DNA from: M2408 sp040386975
Lineage (GTDB): Bacteria > Bacteroidota > Bacteroidia > Flavobacteriales_D > Crocinitomicaceae
Assembly (NCBI GenBank): GCA_040386975.1
Contig: JAZKEO010000034.1
Span: forward strand, 1-64,000
Length of the DNA: 64,000 nt
Reading direction: 5' to 3'
In this document: piece by piece, positions 1-7,523 of the stretch
Layout of the letters: each line of letters starts with the position of its first letter
How positions within the stretch are numbered: the first letter of the stretch is position 1
The notes under the pieces: generated by a model
Database searches by the model: none
Told to the model about the DNA's origin: nothing
The model's input: only the letters and a program-made list of their open reading frames with translations
Position numbers and translations under genes: made by a program

Positions 1-248
1 ATTCAGAATTGCTCTCAGATTTTAGTTTAGAAACTTATCCAAATCCAAACAATGGTGATTTTATAATATCATCATCACATGAAGGAACATTCAATTTAGT
101 GAATGAATTGGGACAATTGATTCAAACAATTGAGATTTCAACAGAAAATAATTTTGAAACGAAGATGGAAGGATTAAATCAAGGAGTTTATTTTGTGACT
201 GGAATTGTTAATGATGAAGTTATCATTAAGAAAGTGGTGGTAAACTAA
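1..248 (+). CDS. T9SS sorting domain, C-terminal end of a secreted protein (partial)
   Basis: The reading frame is open from the left edge of the window, so the true start lies outside it; the TTG at position 9 is not a credible start. The visible residues form a type A T9SS C-terminal sorting domain: an SLETYPNPNNG motif, then a beta-sandwich-like stretch with NELGQLIQT, a GVYFVTG motif and a terminal KKVVVN strand. Such domains direct a protein across the outer membrane through the PorUV machinery and are then removed. Nothing can be said about the cargo itself. The gene converges on the next gene across a shared terminator. Confidence 0.85.
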   Translation, partial: SELLSDFSLETYPNPNNGDFIISSSHEGTFNLVNELGQLIQTIEISTENNFETKMEGLNQGVYFVTGIVNDEVIIKKVVVN

Positions 249-292
249 TTTGTTTAGCCTTAATTGAATTTAACAAACGAAACTATTTAAAA

Positions 293-330
293 TTAACAAT
301 CCCTTGAGAGAAATTTCAAGGGATTGTTAA
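293..330. terminator. Bidirectional hairpin terminator
   Basis: A perfect 15-bp inverted repeat (TTAACAATCCCTTGA at 293-307 and its complement at 316-330) encloses an 8-nt loop. It lies between two convergent genes ending at 248 and 349. T-rich and A-rich flanks allow it to act in both directions. Confidence 0.75.
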
Positions 331-348
331 TTCCATACTAGCTTGTTC

Positions 349-1365
349 TTATAAAACGATAAATTTTGATTTTAATAAAATATCCCCATCATTTAGAAAA
401 AGTATATAAGTTCCAGAATTTAATTCTAAATTTTCTAATGAAAATAATCTATCATTAAATTCATTAGAAAGTTCTAGTGTTTTAATTGTTTGACCAAATT
501 GATTTAAAACAGACACACTTACTTTCTTATTTAATTTTTCAGAAGTCAAAATATTAATAATTGAATTATTTGTTGCTGGATTTGGCGCTATAAGCAATTC
601 TTTTGTTTTTAACTTTTCTAAGTTATTCACACTTGTAAAGCCAATTTGATTTTTTTGTCCATTCAAGTTTATTGCAAATAATTTATAGTAATTCATAGAT
701 TCAATTCGCTCAATTTTTTCCTCAAAATTATAATTAGCATCTAGACGACCATCATTTCTTGCAAAAGTATGATGAATATTCTCCCATGCTAAACCATCAA
801 TTGATTTTTCAATGATGTATGAATAAATATTATTTTCTTCGGAAATATTCCATGAAAAATTAATAACTTGCTCATTTGAATTAGCATCAAAATTCACTCG
901 GATGTTTGGTAATATAATTGCACAACCTACTTGTGCCACACCATCAATTCTACCATCATCTGCTATCCAAAATTCAACACCATCAATTTCTATTGCCTCA
1001 GAATTTCCGCTACCTGTTTTACTTGGAACAATACTTCCACCAGCTAAAACATTAATACAAGCCCCTTCAGCTAATCTCAGTTTTTTACCATTGTTAAACC
1101 TTAACAGACCAGAAACATTTAATTGAACTTTGCCACATAATGGATCTCCAATAAGATCTAAATTCACATTATTGGTTAATATAACGATTAAACCTACTGG
1201 GATTTCAATTGTGTCACCACATTCGGGAACAGACCCCCTACTCCAAGTTTCTCCAGCATTCCATGCACCATTGTTTGTAACTGCTGTAATGATCGCAGCT
1301 TTTGCGTCAAAGTTTATTGAGAAGAATGTAATCAATAAACTAAATGTAGTAAGTAAACGTTTCAT
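349..1365 (-). CDS. Secreted protein with T9SS C-terminal sorting domain
   Basis: 338 residues. An N-terminal signal peptide (MKRLLTTFSLLITFFSINFDAKA) is followed by a region around residues 25-125 with NGAWNAGETWSRGSVPECGDTIEIPVG-like text. That region resembles G8 or right-handed beta-helix modules of surface proteins that begin with a 'W...G..P..GD.V.I' pattern. A fibronectin-like segment (about 155-250, FSWNISEENNIYSYIIEKS) leads to a T9SS sorting domain from about residue 256 (IAPNPATNNS, GTYILF, KSKFIVL). It is probably exported and anchored or released at the cell surface. Its sorting domain is not of the FSEYLEEF subtype found at 38-46 kb. A TAnnTTTG promoter box lies upstream. The function of the ectodomain is unknown. 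Confidence 0.8.
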   Translation of the reverse strand: MKRLLTTFSLLITFFSINFDAKAAIITAVTNNGAWNAGETWSRGSVPECGDTIEIPVGLIVILTNNVNLDLIGDPLCGKVQLNVSGLLRFNNGKKLRLAEGACINVLAGGSIVPSKTGSGNSEAIEIDGVEFWIADDGRIDGVAQVGCAIILPNIRVNFDANSNEQVINFSWNISEENNIYSYIIEKSIDGLAWENIHHTFARNDGRLDANYNFEEKIERIESMNYYKLFAINLNGQKNQIGFTSVNNLEKLKTKELLIAPNPATNNSIINILTSEKLNKKVSVSVLNQFGQTIKTLELSNEFNDRLFSLENLELNSGTYILFLNDGDILLKSKFIVL

Positions 1366-1419
1366 AGCTTAGAGTTTTAATGGTTGAGTAGTAAATTTAA
1401 AAAATTACCAACAATTATG

Positions 1420-1427
1420 CAAACATA
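1420..1427 (-). promoter_or_regulatory. Bacteroidota -7 promoter box for the T9SS gene at 349-1365
   Basis: Read on the minus strand this is TATGTTTG, matching TAnnTTTG, about 55 nt upstream of the start codon at 1365. The -33 element is not clear. Confidence 0.45.
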
Positions 1428-1558
1428 ACTAAGCAGGAATGAAAATTCTCACCTTTGATTTATTTAAAACACCTCTTTGAATGAATATTTTAAGCTTTTT
1501 ATATTTTCGACATAAACGTTAAAAAATTCGATTAAACATGATTAAATTTAGACAAGAA

Positions 1559-2740
1559 TCAAATTAAAGCCTTCTTTAAATCCTTCCATATATCGTCAAC
1601 ATGCTCAAGACCGATAGACAAACGTACCAATCCATCTGTGATTCCAACGGCTAAACGTTCATCTTCTTTTAACTTAGAATGCGTAGTTGAAGCAGGATGA
1701 GTTGCGATACTCTTTGCATCCCCTAAATTTGGAGTGAGAGAAAATAATTCTAATTTATTTAAAAATTTTCGACCTGCCTTTAACCCTCCTTTTATTTCAA
1801 AAGTAATGATTGATCCTCCTGCCAACATTTGTTTTTTAGCCGTTTTATAATTTGGATGACTTTCCAAAAAAGGATATTTCACCCAATTTATTGCAGAATT
1901 TTTCTCTAATTTCTTAGCAATTTTGAGTGCATTTTGTGTCATACGTTCTACTCGAATGTGTAAAGTTTCTACTGACTTTGAAATTATCCATGCGTTAAAC
2001 GGACTCAATGCTGGTCCCGTATGTCTTGCAAAAGCTTCGATTTTAGCAATAATTTCTTTTGAAGACAAAATCAAACCTCCCAATGTTCGACCTTGTCCAT
2101 CCATAAACTTAGTTGTTGAATGAATCGAAATATCAGCACCAAAATCTAGAGGCTTCTGCAAAATTGGTGTTGCAAAACAATTATCTACCGCAAATAAAAT
2201 CTTGGCTTTTTTACAGATTTTTCCAACTTTTTCTAAATCTATTATATCTAAAGCTGGATTTGAAGGCGTTTCAAGATACAAAATTTTCGTATTTTCTTGA
2301 ATCGCATTTTTGTATCCTTCATAATCCAAGGCATCGACGTATGTTGTTGTAATTCCCCATTTCGGGAAAATTTCAGTAAACAAACGATGCGTTGAACCAA
2401 AAACAGAACGACTTGAAACAATGTGATCTCCAGATTTTAACAATGCACCAAAAGTTGTGAAAACTGCAGCCATTCCTGATGCTGTTGCCCAACCACTTTC
2501 TGCGTTTTCTAATCTGGCAACTTTTTCAATTAATTCTTGTACATTTGGGTTTGAGTAGCGCGAATAAATGTTCCCATCTTCCTCATCAGCGAAAACTGCA
2601 GCCATTTCTTCAGCTGAATCAAAAGTAAAGCTACTTGTTAGAAATAAAGGATTAGAATGTTCTTTTTGCTTTGTCTGCTCAATTTGATTTCGAATAGCAA
2701 AAGTTTCGTTTTTTGTATTTTTTAAAAGTGATTTTTTCAT
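1559..2740 (-). CDS. metZ: O-succinyl/O-acetylhomoserine sulfhydrylase (PLP enzyme)
   Basis: 393 residues, the usual length for the Cys/Met metabolism PLP family (fold type I). It catalyses direct sulfhydrylation of an acylated homoserine to homocysteine. The PLP lysine is K211 in SIHSTTKFMDGQGR; the DGQGR tail after the lysine is typical of MetZ rather than cystathionine gamma-synthase. YSRYSNPN (59-66) and SGMAA (88-92) are the substrate and cofactor phosphate motifs, and SLTPNLGDAKS is present near the C terminus. It is the last gene of the metX-hom-osmC-metZ operon and starts 1 nt after the osmC stop. With MetX upstream, the natural substrate is probably O-acetylhomoserine; this is an inference. 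Confidence 0.9.
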   Translation of the reverse strand: MKKSLLKNTKNETFAIRNQIEQTKQKEHSNPLFLTSSFTFDSAEEMAAVFADEEDGNIYSRYSNPNVQELIEKVARLENAESGWATASGMAAVFTTFGALLKSGDHIVSSRSVFGSTHRLFTEIFPKWGITTTYVDALDYEGYKNAIQENTKILYLETPSNPALDIIDLEKVGKICKKAKILFAVDNCFATPILQKPLDFGADISIHSTTKFMDGQGRTLGGLILSSKEIIAKIEAFARHTGPALSPFNAWIISKSVETLHIRVERMTQNALKIAKKLEKNSAINWVKYPFLESHPNYKTAKKQMLAGGSIITFEIKGGLKAGRKFLNKLELFSLTPNLGDAKSIATHPASTTHSKLKEDERLAVGITDGLVRLSIGLEHVDDIWKDLKKALI

Positions 2741-2741
2741 A

Positions 2742-3149
2742 TTAATTTACAATTTCGTAGGTGATTTCAATTTCTTTAGACAAACTTGCTACAACTGAAC
2801 AATATTTTTCTAAACTCAATTTTACAGCTTTCTCAACTTGCTCTTTTAAATCATTTTCACCAATTTTAAACAGTAAATGAATTTTCTCAAAAGGAGAAGG
2901 AACTGCATCTTTTCTGATTCCTTGAATTTCGACTTCAAAATTTGTGAGTTCAATTCTTTTTTTCTTTAGGATCAATAAAATATCAATACTCGCACAGGAA
3001 GCTAAACCAGTAAGTAGAAGTTCCATTGGACGAAAACCCAAACCTTCACCACCAATTGCTGGATTTGCATCAGAATTTACCTTATTCCCTTCTTCGTTGG
3101 AAGATTCAAAAGCAAGTTTATCGTTGAGTCGTTTTAAATTTATTTTCAT
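2742..3149 (-). CDS. OsmC family protein
   Basis: 135 residues covering a full OsmC/Ohr domain. The two family cysteines are visible: C52 in GLASCASIDI and C117 in KYCSVVASL. Family members reduce organic hydroperoxides or act as small thiol-dependent proteins. This one is of the general OsmC (YhfA-like) branch, because GGEGLGFRPMELLLTGLASC is present. It is sandwiched between hom and metZ in a methionine operon, so a role in sulfur or thiol chemistry is plausible but not shown. The stop is 1 nt before metZ, implying coupled translation. A 30-bp hairpin of heptad repeats separates it from hom. Confidence 0.85.
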   Translation of the reverse strand: MKINLKRLNDKLAFESSNEEGNKVNSDANPAIGGEGLGFRPMELLLTGLASCASIDILLILKKKRIELTNFEVEIQGIRKDAVPSPFEKIHLLFKIGENDLKEQVEKAVKLSLEKYCSVVASLSKEIEITYEIVN

Positions 3150-3157
3150 GTTAAAAA

Positions 3158-3217
3158 AGTTATGGGTTATGAGTTATGAGTTATGAGCTCAATACTCATA
3201 ACCCATAACTCATAACT
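3158..3217. repeat. Heptad-repeat palindrome (GAGTTAT word)
   Basis: The left arm (3158-3187) is four tandem copies of a 7-bp word GTTATGA/GTTATGG. The right arm (3188-3217) is its complement, matching at 26 of 30 positions with essentially no loop. It fills the gap between hom and osmC inside the methionine operon, so the transcript should carry a long hairpin there. It is one of a family of such elements in the window. Confidence 0.85.
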
Positions 3218-3221
3218 AATT

Positions 3222-4469
3222 TCAGCTATTAAACACTTGTAAAAACAATTGTTCATCAGCGATTTTATCAAAACCAGATTCATTTAGGAAAGGTTCTGGT
3301 AAAACAGCAAAAAACAAGTCATTCAATTGATTAAAATTAAATTGTTTCAATTCTGAGAATTTCACCCAACCTGTTTGAAAGTTGTAGTTTTTACTTTGAA
3401 AGATTTCATCAATGTTGTAAAATGGAATTTCTTGAATGGATTCTATAAATTCCGAACCAATGTAAATTTTTAAGAAAAAATCTTCTGTAAAGTTCAAAAT
3501 TTCATCTGAATTTGATTTTTTATACTCGTAAGCATAATTATATTGCAAGGCAGAAATATCTGACAATACAGCACTTGCCGTTGGATATGCTCCAGCACCT
3601 TTACCTAAAAATAATTGTTTATCTGAAAATAAAGCTTCCACTGAAACAGCATTAAATTCATTGTTTACATTAAACGAAACATTTTCCTCTTTAATAAAGT
3701 GTGGAGCAACAAAACCTGTCAATTGATTTCCGAACTTTTCAGTGCGAGAAAATAATTTGATTCTAAATCCTTTTTCAGAAGCATATTTCACGTCTTCTTC
3801 CTTGATATGTCGAATTCCGTAATTGAAAATATTTTCAGGTTTTAAAGTCAAACCAAAAGCGTGCTTTATTAAAAGTAAAAGTTTGTATTTGGAGTCAAAT
3901 CCATCCACATCTAAGGTCGGATCTGATTCAGCAAAACCTAATTCTTGTGCTTCGTTTAAAGCTGTTTCATAATCTTTTCCTGAGTTTGTTTGCGTTAAAA
4001 TATAATTTGTCGTTCCGTTTAAAATCCCTTGAATTCCCGACAAAGAATCGTTGTTGTAATATTCTTCTAAATTTCGAATAATGGGAATACTTCCTCCAAC
4101 AGACGCTTCATATAAGAGTGAAACCTTATTTTCTTTCGCTAAATTTATCAATTCGTCAAAATTCTCCGCTAACATTTTTTTATTCGCAGTAACAACATGC
4201 TTTCCTCTTTTTAAAGCTTCTGATACAATTAAATACGCAGCTCTTGTATCGTCAATCAATTCTACAACAACATTGATTTCATTATCCAATAAAATATCTG
4301 ACTTATTATAAGAAAAATTTTCTTTCCCAATTTTACGTTCTTTGTTAGGGTTTTTAACTACTATTTTTTTGATTGATGCGTCCAATAAATTAGATTGGTT
4401 CAACACTTCGTATAAGCCATTTCCTACACATCCAAATCCGAATAATCCTATGTTTAATTTATTTCTCAT
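3222..4469 (-). CDS. hom: Homoserine dehydrogenase
   Basis: 415 residues. It reduces aspartate semialdehyde to homoserine, the branch-point substrate for MetX. An N-terminal Rossmann motif GFGCVG (11-16) binds NAD(P). VVTANKKML (92-100), ASVGGSIPI (122-130), GILNGTTNYIL (148-158) and AESDPTLDVDGFD (about 180-192) are diagnostic for the family. The C-terminal ~95 residues (FFLKIYIG onward) look like a divergent ACT-type regulatory segment. Placement behind metX and the SAM riboswitch indicates that this copy is dedicated to methionine rather than threonine synthesis (inference). Confidence 0.92.
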   Translation of the reverse strand: MRNKLNIGLFGFGCVGNGLYEVLNQSNLLDASIKKIVVKNPNKERKIGKENFSYNKSDILLDNEINVVVELIDDTRAAYLIVSEALKRGKHVVTANKKMLAENFDELINLAKENKVSLLYEASVGGSIPIIRNLEEYYNNDSLSGIQGILNGTTNYILTQTNSGKDYETALNEAQELGFAESDPTLDVDGFDSKYKLLLLIKHAFGLTLKPENIFNYGIRHIKEEDVKYASEKGFRIKLFSRTEKFGNQLTGFVAPHFIKEENVSFNVNNEFNAVSVEALFSDKQLFLGKGAGAYPTASAVLSDISALQYNYAYEYKKSNSDEILNFTEDFFLKIYIGSEFIESIQEIPFYNIDEIFQSKNYNFQTGWVKFSELKQFNFNQLNDLFFAVLPEPFLNESGFDKIADEQLFLQVFNS

Positions 4470-4487
4470 TTTATTTCTTTTTAGATT

Positions 4488-4527
4488 TTAAGACTTCAAG
4501 ATTCAAAAGTCAAGACTGTCCTGACTT
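4488..4527. repeat. Degenerate heptad-type hairpin between metX and hom
   Basis: Reiterated AAGACTT/AAGATTC/AAGTCAAG words with short inverted arms AAGTCA/TGACTT around 4507-4527. It resembles the other heptad palindromes but is weaker. Confidence 0.45.
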
Positions 4528-4536
4528 CTGTATCCT

Positions 4537-5550
4537 TTAAGCTTGATTTTTATTTAAAAATTCATTTATAATTTGTTCTAATAATTCTGTTTCTACTAAA
4601 AAACCATCATGACCAAAAATGGAATCTATGATTTCTAATTTTGCATTTGGAATTGTTTGTGCTAAAAATCCTTGTTCAGAAACTGGGAACAATAAATCGC
4701 TTGAAATTCCAATCAGCAAGGTTTTTGCACTTATGTCTTCCAAAGCATCTCTGATTGAAATACGATTTCGACCAACATTGTGAGAGTCCATCGCTTTTGT
4801 CAAATACCAATATGAATAGGCATTGAAACGATTTGCTAATTTTTGCCCTTGATAATTCTGATAAGACGAAGCTTTGAAATCATCTCTTTTATGGAAATTT
4901 GTCTCACTTTGAGTTTTTTTGTAGCCTTCATAGGAACGGTAACTCAACATAGCAATACTTCGAGCAGCTTTCAATCCAATTGAACCACCATTTTTCTCAC
5001 AAGCTTCAAAACTCGGATCAGCTAATAAAGCCAAGCGTTGAGCTTCGTTAAAGGCTATTCCAAAAGGAGAATGAAAAGCATTTGTGGCAATTAAAATTAA
5101 ATTTTTCAATTTCTCTTTTAAGATAATTGCAAATTCTTGTGCTTGTTGTCCACCAAGTGAAGAACCAATTAGCAAGTCGATTTCCTGAATTTTTAATTCT
5201 TTTCTCAACAATTCATGTGCATTTGCCATGTCTCTAGTTGTGAGTAATGGAAAATCCAAAAAATTACTTTCCTTTTCATCTAAAGGTCCACTCGAACCAT
5301 AGCAAGAACCAATGATATTGGCACAAATGACAAAATTTTCTTCTTGATCAAAATATTGATTCGAACCAAAAAGTCCATTCCACCAGTCACTAACATCAGA
5401 ATTAGCTGTTAATGCGTGACAAACCCAAATGATTTTTGAGTCTTTTTTTCGCTCACCAAAAGTGTGGTAAGCAATTTTTAAATGTTTAATTTTTTCTCCT
5501 GATTCAAGAATAAAATTCTCGCTCTCAAGCTTATTTTCGATTTTCTTCAT
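4537..5550 (-). CDS. metX: Homoserine O-acetyltransferase
   Basis: 337 residues, alpha/beta-hydrolase fold. It transfers acetyl from acetyl-CoA to homoserine. The nucleophile elbow is GSSLGGQ with S131; the triad is completed by D285 (SSDLLFPVSEQ) and H314 (FGHDGFLVE). Other family motifs are VCHALTANSDVSDWW (43-57) and GSCYGSSGP (81-89). It is slightly shorter than gamma-proteobacterial MetX because the lid is compact. It is the first full-length gene of the methionine operon, downstream of a SAM-I riboswitch and a Cys-rich short ORF. The succinyl versus acetyl preference cannot be fixed from sequence alone. Confidence 0.92.
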   Translation of the reverse strand: MKKIENKLESENFILESGEKIKHLKIAYHTFGERKKDSKIIWVCHALTANSDVSDWWNGLFGSNQYFDQEENFVICANIIGSCYGSSGPLDEKESNFLDFPLLTTRDMANAHELLRKELKIQEIDLLIGSSLGGQQAQEFAIILKEKLKNLILIATNAFHSPFGIAFNEAQRLALLADPSFEACEKNGGSIGLKAARSIAMLSYRSYEGYKKTQSETNFHKRDDFKASSYQNYQGQKLANRFNAYSYWYLTKAMDSHNVGRNRISIRDALEDISAKTLLIGISSDLLFPVSEQGFLAQTIPNAKLEIIDSIFGHDGFLVETELLEQIINEFLNKNQA

Positions 5551-5594
5551 TTTGTAAATTGTTTAATGTGAATACTTTAGATTTTGAATCTTTC

Positions 5595-5711
5595 TTAGCA
5601 ACACATACAACAAGTACAAATTTGATTTTTAGAAATAGATTTTTTCAAGTCTAAAAATAGACTTTTACCAATACTTTTTGGTTTTCCAATGAAATGAAAC
5701 TGTTTTTTCAT
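5595..5711 (-). CDS. Short ORF ending in a Cys cluster, candidate attenuation leader peptide
   Basis: A 38-codon ORF reads from ATG at 5709-5711 to TAA at 5595-5597. It starts MKKQFHFIGKPKSIG and ends ICTCCMCC, so five of the last seven residues are cysteine and one of the other two is methionine. It lies between the SAM-I riboswitch and metX, with its stop 44 nt upstream of the metX ATG, and has the A-rich upstream context typical of Bacteroidota starts. Clustered codons for the pathway's own amino acids just before a stop are the hallmark of ribosome-mediated attenuation. A nested 7-bp stem AAGTCTA-TTTT-TAGACTT sits within the ORF (about 5647-5664). Function is inferred and no homolog was checked. 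Confidence 0.6.
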   Translation of the reverse strand: MKKQFHFIGKPKSIGKSLFLDLKKSISKNQICTCCMCC

Positions 5712-5730
5712 ACTTTCAATTTATATTCAT

Positions 5731-5862
5731 CTTAAACAATATGTTTAAGAATCTGGAATTGGCACCGGTTTTCCAATTCCCGTTCCGATAATTATCGAAA
5801 TTGGGAACTTTTAGTTGGTTGCCAGAGGGTCTTCGAGCCAGTCTCTCACCTCTTCTTTATAA
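5731..5862 (-). promoter_or_regulatory. SAM-I riboswitch (S-box leader) of the methionine operon
   Basis: Read on the minus strand, the leader contains the S-box core in order: P1 5' strand AAGAA, AGAGGTGAGAGACTGGC, GACCCTCTGGCAACC, a long P3 arm containing CGATAATTATCG, then CCGGTGCCAATTCC and the P1 3' strand TTCTT. Directly after it, CTTAAAC-ATATT-GTTTAAG (5731-5749) forms a hairpin whose 5' arm overlaps the P1 3' strand, a plausible expression platform. No U-tract follows, so control may be translational or through the short ORF downstream. S-box RNAs bind S-adenosylmethionine and lower expression of methionine genes. Confidence 0.9.
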
Positions 5863-5905
5863 ATCAATTTGGGTAGAATAGAACTTCTACTTTTATTTGA
5901 TGGTG

Positions 5906-5913
5906 CAAAAGTA
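5906..5913 (-). promoter_or_regulatory. -7 promoter box of the methionine operon
   Basis: TACTTTTG on the minus strand fits TAnnTTTG and lies about 45 nt upstream of the riboswitch P1 stem. This gives a transcript that starts just ahead of the aptamer. Confidence 0.6.
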
Positions 5914-6008
5914 TATCTTTTTTTTGAATTAAAAAACGATTTAGTTATTTTTTTTTGAAATAGTGAGGAATTAATAGTTTGTAGTTATGAATTTCTTTGA
6001 TAATAAAT

Positions 6009-6773
6009 TTAAATCTCAAAACTCAAGCCATCATAAGCTGGAAAAACATTTGCTGGAAGTTTTTTTGTGATTTCCTCATGTGTTCCAAAATAATGAGAAA
6101 TGTGCGTTAAATAAGTCTTTTCAGGTTTCACATCTTCAATGAATTCTAATACTTCCTTTAAGTTAAAATGGGAAACGTGTTCGTATTCGTGTAAACAATT
6201 GATTATTAAAGTTTTTGAACCACGAATTTTTTCTCTTTCTTCTTCAGAAACAGTTTTAGCATCCGTTAAATACGTGAAATTGTTGAATCTAAAACCTAAA
6301 ACAGGAAGTTTATAATGCAAAGCTTCAATCGGTTGGATTTCTAAACCATTTGGTAAAGTAAACTTGTTTTTATTAATGATATTGATGTTTAATTTCGGTA
6401 TTCCTGGATATGAATTTTCTTGAAAAACGTAATGAAACTCTCGTTGAAGTGCTGTTTGAACATTTGTATCACAGTAAATCTCCATCGGTTTTTTGTCCTT
6501 ATGATTAAACGCTCTCACGTCGTCTAAACCAGCAAGGTGATCTTTATGCTCATGAGTAAACAAAATCCCACTTAAACTTTTTACGCTTTCACGAAGCATT
6601 TGTTGTCGAAAATCAGGACCAGAATCAATGACAAAATTCTCTCCACTATCTGAAATCAAAAGTGCGCACCTGAGACGTTTATCTTTTGAATCAGTTGATT
6701 TACAAACGTGACATTCACAAGCAATAAGTGGAACACCTTGTGAAGTTCCAGTTCCTAAAAGCGTTACTTTCAT
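6009..6773 (-). CDS. MBL-fold metallo-hydrolase, PhnP/phosphoribosyl cyclic phosphodiesterase-like
   Basis: 254 residues, one metallo-beta-lactamase domain. The dinuclear metal motif is THEHKDHL (H74, H76, D78, H79). An N-terminal zinc-knuckle cysteine set, C19-x-C21-x-x-C24 in ACECHVC, is typical of the PhnP-like branch, which hydrolyses cyclic phosphodiesters. YLTDAK and THISHYFGTHEE carry the later ligands. No phn genes are nearby, so a phosphonate role is not supported and a general phosphodiesterase role is safer. The start overlaps the stop of the upstream DUF423 gene by 4 nt, indicating translational coupling. Confidence 0.85.
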   Translation of the reverse strand: MKVTLLGTGTSQGVPLIACECHVCKSTDSKDKRLRCALLISDSGENFVIDSGPDFRQQMLRESVKSLSGILFTHEHKDHLAGLDDVRAFNHKDKKPMEIYCDTNVQTALQREFHYVFQENSYPGIPKLNINIINKNKFTLPNGLEIQPIEALHYKLPVLGFRFNNFTYLTDAKTVSEEEREKIRGSKTLIINCLHEYEHVSHFNLKEVLEFIEDVKPEKTYLTHISHYFGTHEEITKKLPANVFPAYDGLSFEI

Positions 6774-7171
6774 AATACCTTTTGCTTAAAAATATTCACG
6801 ATTAAAATCAGCCATGAAATAATTAAAAATAAACCTCCAAAAGGTGTAATCGGACCAAGAATTTTAGAAATTGATAAACCAATCATTTCCTGAATCGCCA
6901 GAAAATAAATCGATCCTGAAAATAAAATAACACCTAAAAGCATAAAATAAAACGCATATTTTACCGAAAAATCAAAATTTGGCACAAGAAAAGCCAACAC
7001 TAAAAAAGCCAAACCGTGATACATTTGATACTTCACTCCAGTTTCAAATGAATTTAATTTTTCAAGTGAAATTTTTTCTTTTAAACCGTGAGCACCAAAA
7101 GCTCCCAAAATAATTCCAATGCAAATGGTAATCATTCCTGTTAGTAAAATTGTTTTTTGAAGGTGTGTCAT
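6770..7171 (-). CDS. DUF423 family small membrane protein
   Basis: About 133 residues from the ATG at 7171. A longer frame begins with TTG at 7195, but that codon overlaps the TATATTTG promoter box at 7193-7200, so the ATG is preferred. Four hydrophobic helices are visible, with the family signature GAFGAHGLKEKIS.EKL.SFETGVKYQMYHGLAFL after the first helix. The molecular function of DUF423 (E. coli YgdD) is unknown. It forms a two-gene unit with the MBL hydrolase. Confidence 0.85.
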   Translation of the reverse strand: MTHLQKTILLTGMITICIGIILGAFGAHGLKEKISLEKLNSFETGVKYQMYHGLAFLVLAFLVPNFDFSVKYAFYFMLLGVILFSGSIYFLAIQEMIGLSISKILGPITPFGGLFLIISWLILIVNIFKQKVL

Positions 7172-7192
7172 TAGATGGGTTTTTATTTCAGA

Positions 7193-7200
7193 CAAATATA
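7193..7200 (-). promoter_or_regulatory. -7 promoter box for DUF423-MBL unit
   Basis: TATATTTG on the minus strand, an exact TAnnTTTG, 21 nt upstream of the chosen ATG at 7171. Confidence 0.55.
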
Positions 7201-7465
7201 ATAGTTTTTTTCAACTTTTTCTAGTCAAAAAGTTGAGCAAAAGACACGGCTTATATTTAATTTTACCCACAGTCTTTTGATACAACGAAATTCTTTTCCA
7301 ATGTGGGTAATTTTCTTCATTCTTAAAACTCTAAAATTTCAATGAGCAAGTCCATTTCATTCCCTTGCTATTTTCAATTTTTACGAGTTTTATCACATTC
7401 ATAAAAACATTAAATATTAGGCCGATTATTTCCCAATTCTATTTCTAATTATAAAATTCACGCAT
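7201..7465. other. Intergenic region with two inverted repeats, no gene seen
   Basis: No convincing ORF. It contains CAACTTTTT/AAAAAGTTG (7212-7220 and 7227-7235, 6-nt loop) and TTACCCACA/TGTGGGTAA (7263-7271 and 7302-7310, 30-nt spacer). The first could terminate a minus-strand transcript weakly. The second has no obvious role and might be an operator or a decayed element. Confidence 0.4.
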
Positions 7466-7468
7466 AAA

Positions 7469-7494
7469 AAAAGCGATCCATACGAATCGCTTTT
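7469..7494. terminator. Rho-independent terminator after fabI
   Basis: Arms AAAAGCGAT (7469-7477) and ATCGCTTTT (7486-7494) with an 8-nt loop, A/T flanked on both sides, lying 30 nt beyond the fabI stop at 7524. Confidence 0.8.
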
Positions 7495-7523
7495 AAATTA
7501 TGTTTTATTGATTTTTTTGACTT

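Noticed and set aside
9..11. TTG at position 9 as a gene start
   Set aside because: The frame is open to the window edge and the product would be only a sorting domain, so it is a truncated 3' end.
3158..3217. CRISPR-like array from evenly spaced short repeats
   Set aside because: The repeat unit is 7 bp with no spacers and the arms are palindromic; no cas genes are present.
6009..6773. Phosphonate degradation role for the PhnP-like hydrolase
   Set aside because: No phn genes are nearby; only the fold and metal motifs are supported.
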